DNA of 64,000 nt. Source: Streptomyces sp. S465 (lineage in GTDB: Bacteria > Actinomycetota > Actinomycetes > Streptomycetales > Streptomycetaceae). Location of the stretch: NCBI RefSeq assembly GCF_026898115.1, contig NZ_CP114036.1:1-64000 (forward strand), read 5' to 3'. The position numbers and the translations under genes are program-made. The notes under the pieces were generated by a model that saw nothing but the letters and a program-made list of their open reading frames with translations, had not been told where the DNA came from and made no database searches. Positions 57,043 to 64,000 of this stretch are shown here, in pieces. The first letter of the stretch is position 1. The number at the start of each line of letters is the position of its first letter.

Positions 57043-58126
57043 GCTCGCCGTCGAGAACATCAGCAAGTCCTTCTCGGGCACCACCGTGCTCACGGACGTC
57101 GAGTTCACCGTCGCCGACGGGGAGTTCTTCACTCTCCTCGGCCCGAGCGGCTGCGGCAAGTCCACGACCCTTGCCTGCGTCGCGGGCCTGGAGGACCCCG
57201 ACTCCGGCACCATCCGCGTCGGCGACGACGTCTTCTTCAACGGGCGCCGTGACACCACTGTGCCACCGGAGGGCCGCAACCTCGGGCTCGTCTTTCAGTC
57301 CTACGCCCTGTGGCCCCACATGACAGTCGCGGACAACCTGGCCTTTCCCCTCAAGCTGCGCAAGCTGCCAGCGGACGAACGCGACCGCCGCATCGACGCG
57401 GCCCTCGACAAGGTCGGCCTGCTCGAACTCAGGAACCGCTACCCGCATCAGCTCTCGGGCGGCCAGCAGCAGCGCGTCGCCCTCGCCCGCGGCATCGTCT
57501 ACTCCCCCGGCGTTCTCCTCCTCGACGAACCGCTCTCCAACCTGGACGCCAAGATGCGCGACCAGGCGCGCGCGTGGCTCAAGGACCTTCAGAGGGAGAT
57601 GGGCATCACCACCGTGTACGTCACACACGACCAGGTCGAGGCCATGTCCCTCAGTGACCGCATCGCGGTGTTCCTGGGCGGAAGGCTGGAGCAGGTCGGC
57701 ACACCCGCCGAGATCTACGAGACACCTGCAACGCCCGAGGTCGCGGCGTTCATCGGCCGCTGCAACCTCCTCGACGGGACCGTGCACATCACAGCCGATG
57801 ACACCAGGACGGTACGGGTGTCGCTCTCCGGTACAGAGCAGCACCTGCGCGTCCCCCGCACCGATGACCTCCAGGACGGACAACGTGTGACGGTTGGCCT
57901 GCGCGCCGAACGCGTCCGTTTCGCGGACGAGACCGCCGCCGAGGAGGACCAGGGCAGCGTGTTGCAGGCGACCATCGTCGACAGGGCGTATACCGGAGCC
58001 CACTACGAGTACCGGCTGTCCATCGGCGACCTCACCCTTCTCGCCGAGAGCCCGACCCACCGGGCCGCCGCCGACACAAGCGTCCATTTGCGCGCCGGCG
58101 ACTGCCTCGTCTATCCCAAGGCGTAG
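57035..58126 (+). CDS. ABC transporter ATP-binding protein
   Basis: 363 residues. Walker A 'LLGPSGCGKSTT' (residues ~35-46), Q-loop 'VFQSYALWPHM', signature 'HQLSGGQQQRVALARG', Walker B 'GVLLLDEPLSNLDAKM', H-loop 'VYVTHDQVEAM', and a C-terminal TOBE-like regulatory domain from about residue 245. Nearest to FbpC/PotA/MalK-type importer ATPases. The ATG at 57035 lies inside the permease 3' end (8-base overlap). Confidence 0.93.
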   Translation: MPELAVENISKSFSGTTVLTDVEFTVADGEFFTLLGPSGCGKSTTLACVAGLEDPDSGTIRVGDDVFFNGRRDTTVPPEGRNLGLVFQSYALWPHMTVADNLAFPLKLRKLPADERDRRIDAALDKVGLLELRNRYPHQLSGGQQQRVALARGIVYSPGVLLLDEPLSNLDAKMRDQARAWLKDLQREMGITTVYVTHDQVEAMSLSDRIAVFLGGRLEQVGTPAEIYETPATPEVAAFIGRCNLLDGTVHITADDTRTVRVSLSGTEQHLRVPRTDDLQDGQRVTVGLRAERVRFADETAAEEDQGSVLQATIVDRAYTGAHYEYRLSIGDLTLLAESPTHRAAADTSVHLRAGDCLVYPKA

Positions 58127-58846
58127 CTCGATCCGGTGTGCGCCGCTTCAGAGCGGTTGAAGGCCCGCCTTGGTCTCGGCGACCAGTTCGGGAGAGCGGG
58201 AGAGGGCACCCGCGGTCAGGGCGAGCACGAGGGGCACCGTTGAGTGCCGCCGGGCCACTGGGCTCCGCGCCGACCACGCCCCTGGCCCCTACCTGAACAC
58301 GGCAACGGTGCTGGGTCCGGGCCGACGGGGCAGGGCCAGCAGTGTTTTGTTGACCAGTCCGCACGACAAGTCGCCATGCTTCTCACGTGCGCGTCCACGT
58401 GGGGGAGAAGCGCTGTTGCGAATGCAGGCCTGCGGCGAAGACGGCAGCCTCACTTCACCGTGCTGGGCAGGACTCGTTCCGCTCTGCGTGTCGAAAAAGA
58501 CGACCGCCCTGATGACGTCCCCTGACTCCGCTCCCGGCATCGCGGCGCGGCGTCCGATCACCGCGCGGGACCTGCAGAGGAGCATATCGATATTCGACAA
58601 GCTCGTGGTCGCTGACGAGACCGGCCCGGTGGGCTGGAAGACCGGCTGATCACTGCCTCTCGCCAACGCTCCCGGGTCCTGGACGCCACCATCGTCGTCT
58701 CAGCGGACCTGGCGAAGTCCACTGCTGATCCCGCGGCATCTGAACTGTCCACGAGACTGCACACACAAAGGATCAGCAGTCGGCTTCGCGTCACCTGCAG
58801 CCGGTTTCTGCTCGCTGTGGCCGGGTGGCCTCCTACGATCCGGTGC
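58127..58846. other. Spacer without a supported gene
   Basis: 720 bases after the importer operon. Short open stretches exist on both strands but none shows a recognisable domain or consistent codon bias. It may contain decayed DNA next to the IS256-disrupted gene. Confidence 0.5.
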
Positions 58847-59308
58847 ATGGACCCCGAACTGCTGGAACGGATCACCGCGCGGCGCGCGGAACTGGACGAA
58901 CTCGAAGAACGGCTGGCCAAGCAGTTGGCGGAGGTGCGGGCCGAGCAGGACGAGCCGGCCGTCGCCGAGCGGGTCCTGGAGCGGATGAGCGAACAGCTCG
59001 CCGACGAACGCGCCTTTGTCGCGCCGGCGCCCGGGCAGGTGGGCGGACGTGCGGTGATGCTGATCCCGCACCGCACACCGGACATGGAGGACACCACCCT
59101 TCCGCCGGACTACCAGCGCATCCTCGCCGCCGTGCGGCAGGCCGCCGGTCCGGTCATGGACCGGCAGGTCGGCGATGCGCTGGGAATTGACGTCAGCGTG
59201 CGGTCCAAGCTGGAGCCGAAGCTGGTCAGACTCGTCGATCGTGGCTGGCTGCGCAAACAGCTCGACGCGGTTACGTCCGCGCCGCGCTGCCGCTACCGGA
59301 CAGCGGGT
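58847..59308 (+). pseudogene. Small coiled-coil / winged-helix hypothetical protein, 3' end disrupted by IS256
   Basis: ATG at 58847. An N-terminal Glu/Arg-rich coiled coil ('AELDELEERLAKQLAEVRAE') is followed by a helix-turn-helix-like C-terminal half ('DYQRILAAVRQAAGPVMDRQ', 'RSKLEPKLVRLVDRGWLRK'). Such ~150-residue proteins are common near Streptomyces mobile elements. The normal C-terminus is replaced: after ~59260 the frame runs into the IS256 terminal repeat. Function unknown. Confidence 0.55.
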
Positions 59309-59310
59309 CT

Positions 59311-60680
59311 GTCAAACGAGCGGTGTGACTGGGGTGGTTGGTTAGTGGCGGGCGGCTGAGAGTCGGCCGTCGAAGGTGATGTCGAAGGCGTTCAGCGCGG
59401 TCTTCCAGCGCATGGTCCAGCGAGCCTGGCCCTTGCCGGTGGGGTCGAGCGACATGATGGCCATGTAGACGCACTTCAGGGCGGCCTGCTCGTTCGGGAA
59501 GTGTCCGCGGGACTTGACCGCTCGCCGGATCCGAGCGTTGACCGACTCGATCGCGTTGGTGGTGCAGACGATGCGGCGGATCTCGGTGTCGAACCGCAGG
59601 AAAGGGGTGAACTCCTCCCATGTGTTCTCCCACAGCTTCACGATCGCCGGATACTTCCTGCCCCACGCGTCGGCGAACTCGGCGAACCGGTCCAGGGCGG
59701 CTTCTTCGGTCGGTGCGGTGCAGACGGGCTTGAGGAGCTTGGCGATCTTGTCCCAGTCCTGGCGGGCTGCAGAGCGGAAGGAGTTCCGCAGCAGGTGGAC
59801 CACGCAGGTCTGCACGATGGTACGGGGCCAGACCGTCTCCACCGCCTCGGGCAGGCCCTTGAGACCGTCGCAGACGAGCATGAGCACATCGCTCACGCCC
59901 CGGTTCTTGATCTCGGTGAGGATGTGCAGCCAGTGCTTGGCGCCCTCGCCGCCGCCGGCGGCCCATAGCCCGAGGATCTCGCGCCGGCCCTCGGTGGTGA
60001 CGGCCAGGGCCACGTAGATGGGCCGGTTGGCGACCGCGCCGTCGCGGATCTTCACGTGGATGGCGTCGATGAAGACCACCGGATAGACGGTGTCGAGGGG
60101 TCGGCTCTGCCATTCGGCCATGCCCTCGAGGACCTTGTCGGTGATGGTGGAGATGGTCTGGCGGGAGACGTCGGCGCCGTAGACCTCGGCCAGATGGGCC
60201 TGGACCTCGCCGGTGGTCAGGCCCTTCGCGGCCAGCGAGATCACCATTTCGTCGACGCCGGGCAGGCGCTTCTGCCGCTTCTTGACGATCATGGGCTCGA
60301 AGGAGCCTTCCCGGTCGCGGGGCACGGTTATCTCCACCGGCCCCACGTCGGTCAGCACGGTCTTGGAGCGTTTGCCGTTGCGGGAGTTGCCGCCGTTCTT
60401 GCCCGCCGGCTCGTGCTTGTCGTAGCCGAGGTGGTCGGTGATCTCGCCTTCCAGGGCGGACTCCAGCAGCCGCTTGGTCAGCTGCTGCAGCAGCCCGCCC
60501 TCGCCGGTCAGCTGCAGACCCTCGGCCTGCGCTCGGCTCACCAGCTCGTCGATCAACTGTTCGTCCACGGCCTTCACCCGCGCAGCCTTCGTAGGCTCGA
60601 CGGCCTCAGCCTCGGACACGTTCTCACTGGACATCGATGCATCTTCCATGATCGGGAGTTACACCGAACGTCCCGTCGTC
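59311..60680. mobile_element. IS256-family insertion sequence
   Basis: An intact transposase gene on the minus strand flanked by imperfect terminal inverted repeats. The left end is near 59311-59333 with core CGGTGTGACT; the right end, near 60655-60680, reads in reverse complement with core CGGTGTAACT. The element interrupts or abuts the small gene at 58.8 kb. Exact ends and any target duplication could not be fixed by eye. Confidence 0.8.
59342..60649 (-). CDS. IS256-family transposase
   Basis: 435 residues, intact. DDE residues in 'VVFIDAIHVKIRDG' (D), 'LMLVCDGLKGLPEA' (D) and 'VCTTNAIESVNARIRRAVKS' (E), with the IS256/Mutator signature 'HLLRNSFRSAARQDW'. The N-terminus contains 'LTKRLLESALEGEITDHLGY'. 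One of the few undamaged transposases in the window, so probably a recent arrival and possibly active. Confidence 0.95.
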   Translation of the reverse strand: MEDASMSSENVSEAEAVEPTKAARVKAVDEQLIDELVSRAQAEGLQLTGEGGLLQQLTKRLLESALEGEITDHLGYDKHEPAGKNGGNSRNGKRSKTVLTDVGPVEITVPRDREGSFEPMIVKKRQKRLPGVDEMVISLAAKGLTTGEVQAHLAEVYGADVSRQTISTITDKVLEGMAEWQSRPLDTVYPVVFIDAIHVKIRDGAVANRPIYVALAVTTEGRREILGLWAAGGGEGAKHWLHILTEIKNRGVSDVLMLVCDGLKGLPEAVETVWPRTIVQTCVVHLLRNSFRSAARQDWDKIAKLLKPVCTAPTEEAALDRFAEFADAWGRKYPAIVKLWENTWEEFTPFLRFDTEIRRIVCTTNAIESVNARIRRAVKSRGHFPNEQAALKCVYMAIMSLDPTGKGQARWTMRWKTALNAFDITFDGRLSAARH

Positions 60681-60974
60681 GGCTCTCTGCCAGTGGCCGT
60701 ACTCCCTACGTCGTCAGTCGCTTGCAGCACGCCGCCGCCCAGGGCGCCGTCACCGTGTCGGTCGCCTGCCACCGCGACACGCTGGTCAAGATGGTCTGCA
60801 ACATGCTCTCGAGGCGCGCTGCCTCGGACGGGGACGGTTACCACTGGCGCAGCCCGACGGCGAACAACACGGCCCCGGCTCCCGGTCCACCGCGGCCTCG
60901 CGGTCCATGGCCTCCGGCGGAAGCGCCGGAAATCGGCCTTGGGGCGAAGCAGCGGGTGTGCCAGGGTGGCCGCA

Positions 60975-61516
60975 TGACGTGGAACGGTGAGGAGTACCAG
61001 GCCCGGTTCGACCGCATCGCCCTCGAGGGAGGGGATGTCCATGGTGAAGCCGCGCTGGTCCGTTCCTTCGCACCGGCCACGGTCCTCGACGCGGGCTGCG
61101 GCACCGGGCGGGTGGCCATAGAGCTGGCCCGCCACGGGATCGCCGTGGCGGGCGTGGACATCGACGAGTCGATGCTCGCCACCGCCCGGCGCCGCGCGCC
61201 GGGGATCAGCTGGTATCAGCGCGACCTGGTGGGACTCGACCTCGGACAGCCGTTCGACCTTGTGGTGATGGCGGGCAACGTCCCCCTGTTCACCCCACCG
61301 GGAACGGAACCGGCCCTGGTGGCCGGGGTAGCGAGTCACGCCCGGCCGGGCGGGCGCCTGGTCGCCGGGTTCTCCCTGGACCGCGGTTACACCCTGGACG
61401 ACTACGACGCCCACTGCCGTGCGGCGGGACTCACCCTCGAAGCCAGGTACGCAACCTGGTCCCGGAACCCTTACACCGGCGGGGAGTACGCGGTTTCCGT
61501 GCACCGCAGGCCCTGA
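60975..61516 (+). CDS. Class I SAM-dependent methyltransferase
   Basis: 180 residues from the ATG of 'MTWNGEEYQARFDRIALEG'. Motif I 'TVLDAGCGTGRVAIELARHG', acidic end of strand 2 'VAGVDIDESMLATARR', motif II region 'PFDLVVMAGNVPLFTP' and 'ASHARPGGRLVAGFSLD'. A short UbiE/Methyltransf_25-like enzyme; substrate unknown. The 294 bases upstream to the IS256 end hold no clear gene. Confidence 0.88.
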
Positions 61517-61545
61517 CCGCCCGCCGCCCGCCGCCGGGCCCGCGC

Positions 61546-62284
61546 TCAGGGCAGCGCGTGGCGAAGCGCGTCGGCCAGCTCCACCGGACGATCGCGCAGC
61601 AGGTTGTGTCCGGCGGCGATCAGCGCAGTCGTGTGGCCGCTCGTCGTCAGCGCCGCCCACGCGGCGATGTCCCCCTCGGTGACGGTCTCGTCCTCCGTGG
61701 CACGGATGGCGAGGATCGGCGACGCCACGGGTGCCCACTGGGTGGTTCCGGTGAGGTACTCGTAGGTCGCCCGGTAGTCCGCGCGCAGCGCCGGGGCCAC
61801 CATCTCCAGGACGTCCGGCGCATCGAGCAGCTCGGCGGGCAGGTAGCCGTCCGCGACGACCCGGGCGAAGAACTGGTCGTCCGGGAGGTCCCAACCCCCG
61901 GCGGCCGTGCGGACAGGTGTCCCCGGCGCCTGTTGTGCCGAGACGGCGAGCAGAGCGGCATTCTCCGGCTCCAGCGCACGGGCTGTCTCGTACGCCAGCA
62001 CCGACCCTGACGAGTGGCCGCAAAGGATGATCTGCGCCTCACCCGCGTGCGTACGGATAGCGTCCGCCAGCCGCTCGGCCACGGCCGGGAGGTCGGCGAT
62101 GGGAGCCTGGTCGAGCAGCGATTCCCTGCCGGGCAGACGGACCGCCACCGGGTGGGGGTCCGGTGCCAGGGCCCGGCCCAGCGCCAGCACCGCGCTGACG
62201 CCCGCCCCTCGCGTGGGGGAACAGGTACGCCATCCGCCCCGGCCGCTTGGCGGACACCAGGTCCACCAGCCAGTTCCGGCTCAC
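61546..62284 (-). pseudogene. Type II thioesterase (one frameshift)
   Basis: About 245 residues restored. The N-terminus 'MSRNWLVDLVSAKRPGRMAY' and 'LFPHA' is in one frame; an extra base near 62215 shifts to 'LALGRALAPDPHPVAVRLPG'. Catalytic Ser in 'ILCGHSSGSVLAYETARAL', Asp in 'AIRATEDETVTEGD' and His in 'LIAAGHNLLRDRP'. These proofreading thioesterases accompany NRPS/PKS clusters and release mis-primed carrier proteins. The N-terminus overlaps the end of an NRPS condensation-domain remnant. Confidence 0.78.
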
Positions 62285-63060
62285 CGCGACTCCTCCTGAT
62301 CTGCCGTGCCCAGGACGGCGGCGAGGGAGCGGAGGTAGTCGCAGGCCATGTCCAAAAGGCGTTCCGCCTGGCCGCTGTCGCCCGCGTGCGCCAGCCGCAA
62401 CCTCAGCTCGTCCCCCGTCGTATAGGCGCTGAACTCCCAGTGGAACGGCCGGGGGTTACCCGGGCCCCGGTCGCCCCGGTACGGCAACGGAACTTCCACC
62501 AAGCCGTCGTCGCCGCGTCCGGCCGTACCGGTGAACACCGATCCGAGCCCGCCCAGATAGTTCACACTCACCCACGGGCGTTCCGCCCCCTCAAGCCGGG
62601 AACGAACGGTGGTGTCCGAAGCACCGTACCGCCACAGACCATGTTCGAGGGCATGGCGTGAACAGGCCTCGCGAGCGCTGTCGAGCACCTCACGCGGCCC
62701 GGCGCCCGACGCCGCCTCGACCAGCACGGGAACCAAGGCCGTGAACCAGCCCACGGTCCGGGACACGTCCGCACCGCCGACCACCTCCTCTTCACGACCA
62801 TGCAGTTCCATCACGACCCGGACAGCACGGCAGCCCAGATCAGCGGCGGCCGCACCCGCCGCAGCCGCCAGCACAGCGTCAGCCGGGTGCGCGCCCCGCC
62901 TGCGCAGGCCCTCCAGCAGGGCATGGGAGTGCATCGAGTCGAGCGCGCGCTCGACGACGCGGGTACTGCCCTCGTAGGTCATGGGAGGCAGCCCGGAGAC
63001 CACACCAGGCGTATCGGCTCCTACCACCGGACTGAGCCGACAGGCTGCCGACGCCGTCAC
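62281..63060 (-). pseudogene. NRPS condensation-type domain, C-terminal remnant
   Basis: Minus strand 'STRVVERALDSMHSHALLEG', 'HPADAVLAAAAGAAAADLG', 'VSRTVGWFTALVPVLVEAAS', 'RPWVSVNYLGGLGSVFTG' and 'PFHWEFSAYTTGDELRLRLA'. This corresponds to the C-terminal half of a condensation/epimerisation-like domain ('D/VSRTVGWFT' motif). The HHxxxDG half and all other NRPS domains are missing, and upstream of ~63050 no similarity remains. Followed by the type II thioesterase with a 4-base overlap. Confidence 0.72.
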
Positions 63061-63499
63061 TGAGTGGCTGGACGAGGCCGGCTGATGAGCACAACCCTCC
63101 GCACGTGCTGACGCGACTGGATGCGAGCCGGACATTCCCCGAGCTTCACTTTCGCAGTACGCCTCACCCAGTTCGTCGCGATGGCGACCTGAGCTGCCCG
63201 AAGAGACATCGTGCCTGCACAGACGGCACGGTGCAGGCAATTCTCCAAGCGCGATCCGCGTCGTGGGCGTTGAACGATCGCCGATAGTGGTGAGGCCAAG
63301 CATGTGCCGGCAGGCTCGGCGGGGATACCCGCGCAATTGTCCCGGCCGCGGCGGCAATCCCGGTTGATCCGGCGAACCGGCTCAACATCAACGAGCGGTA
63401 GGGACAGGTGCCTGCGTACGGTAGTGACGGACCTGGGTGACGCTCCCGGCCCAGGCCCGCCGGGGCGGTATCAGCCTGCACACGCGCATAGGGAGAGCA
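63061..63499. other. Spacer upstream of the malic enzyme gene
   Basis: About 440 bases with no supported gene. The right part presumably contains the promoter of the malic enzyme gene; a GGGAGAG ribosome-binding site lies at 63491-63497. Confidence 0.5.
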
Positions 63500-64000
63500 A
63501 TGATGGCCAAGCACACCGCGCGGACTCCGGCTACTCCACGCGTTCTGACTGATCCACTCCGCAACCGGGGTGTGGGGTTCACGCAAGTGGACCGGGACGA
63601 GTTGGGCCTGACCGGGCGCCTGCCGTCCGCGGTACTGACTCTGGAGCAGCAGGCGCAGCGCGCGTACCAGCAGCTGCAGGCTCAGGACGGTGACCTGGCC
63701 AAGAACGTGTATCTGGAGCAGCTGCACGACCGCAATGAGACTCTGTACTACAAGGTGCTCACCGATCACCTGGTGGAGTTGTTGCCGGTCGTGTACGACC
63801 CCACGGTGGGCGAGGCGATCGAGAAGTACTCCCATGAGTACCGCCGCCCGCGCGGCGTCTTCTTGTCCATCGACCGGCCCGAGGACATCGAGAAGGCCTT
63901 CGCCACGCTCCAACTCGGGCCCGAGGACGTGGACCTGATCGTGTGCAGCGACGCGGAGCAGATCCTGGGCATCGGCGACTGGGGCGTGGGCGGCATTCAG
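63500..64000 (+). CDS. NAD-dependent malic enzyme, N-terminal part (runs off the window)
   Basis: Open from ATG 63500 (or the next codon, ATG 63503) to the window end, 167 codons, intact. 'RNRGVGFTQVDRDELGLTGR' followed by 'LPSAVLTLEQQAQRAYQQLQ' is the typical start of large-type (SfcA/MaeA) malic enzymes, with 'LLPVVYDPTVGEAIEKYSHE' (Tyr of the active site), 'RRPRGVFLSIDRPEDIEKAF' and 'VCSDAEQILGIGDWGVGGIQ' (Arg/Asp-metal and malate-binding region). The enzyme oxidatively decarboxylates malate to pyruvate. The GGGAGAG ribosome-binding site is upstream. Confidence 0.95.
   Translation, partial: MMAKHTARTPATPRVLTDPLRNRGVGFTQVDRDELGLTGRLPSAVLTLEQQAQRAYQQLQAQDGDLAKNVYLEQLHDRNETLYYKVLTDHLVELLPVVYDPTVGEAIEKYSHEYRRPRGVFLSIDRPEDIEKAFATLQLGPEDVDLIVCSDAEQILGIGDWGVGGIQ

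Noticed and set aside
60056..60974. Open plus-strand frame upstream of the methyltransferase that would extend its N-terminus by 300 residues
   Set aside because: Most of it is antisense to the intact IS256 transposase; methyltransferase similarity begins only at the ATG near 60975.
1..64000. tRNA, rRNA or riboswitch genes
   Set aside because: No cloverleaf, rRNA segment or known riboswitch consensus was recognised on either strand by eye, including next to the truncated integrase.

Overview
The window is very GC-rich actinobacterial DNA. Protein families, GTG/TTG starts and regulator types (MmyB-type XRE, CGNR, HxlR, IclR, ArsR) point to Streptomyces or a close relative. About half of it is accessory DNA dense in mobile-element remnants, of the kind found in Streptomyces chromosome arms or large linear plasmids. 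No tRNA, rRNA, CRISPR array or replication origin was recognised.

1-14.3 kb: two broken helicase-associated (HA) repeat genes (1-1466 and about 13.07-14.32 kb) bracket an ABC-three-component (ABC-3C) defence-like operon and a Tn7-like transposition module. The ABC-3C part is an effector, an MC6-type middle component and a DUF2326 ATPase. Six bases after the ATPase comes tniQ, followed by a tnsA-like gene, a decayed tnsB, an intact tnsC and a small hypothetical gene. A frameshifted membrane pentapeptide-repeat gene lies between the module and the second HA gene.

14.8-27 kb: small hypothetical genes, a DUF4259 gene, a truncated tyrosine recombinase, an AbiJ-related gene with a nuclease-like C-terminus, a split Tn3-family transposase whose two halves lie in opposite orientation around a CGNR regulator / epoxide-hydrolase-like pair, a second Abi-like gene with a HEPN-like motif, a zinc-ribbon plus tyrosine-recombinase-like gene, and the first copy of a decayed AAA ATPase.

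27.3-34.7 kb: mostly ordinary regulator/enzyme pairs. An XRE regulator is divergent from enoyl-CoA hydratase, NTF2-like and CMD genes. A second XRE regulator is divergent from a VOC protein and an alpha/beta hydrolase.

34.7-40.8 kb: nested remnants of Mu-like transposase / AAA ATPase transposons, including a second copy of the AAA ATPase that shares lesions with the first, an IS5-type fragment and a truncated PLP aminotransferase.

40.9-46.4 kb: a secreted SGNH hydrolase with a ricin-type lectin domain, HxlR/MDR and ArsR/hydrolase pairs, then a second, diverged tnsC tail and an IS630 remnant.

46.7-58.1 kb: a largely intact catabolic locus. On the minus strand are a 2-hydroxyacid dehydrogenase, IclR regulator, RraA-like aldolase, amidohydrolase, ACS-type MFS transporter, a deleted MHS-type transporter and a DUF6282 hydrolase. 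Divergent from it is a complete iron/AEP-type ABC importer (binding protein, fused permease, ATPase).

58.8-64 kb: an intact IS256 element that truncates a small coiled-coil gene, a methyltransferase, an NRPS condensation-domain remnant with a frameshifted type II thioesterase, and the start of an NAD-malic enzyme.

Single-base frameshifts are very common in the accessory segments and rare in the others. At least one is shared by two separate copies of the same gene, so it is genuine; the others may be decay or sequencing error.
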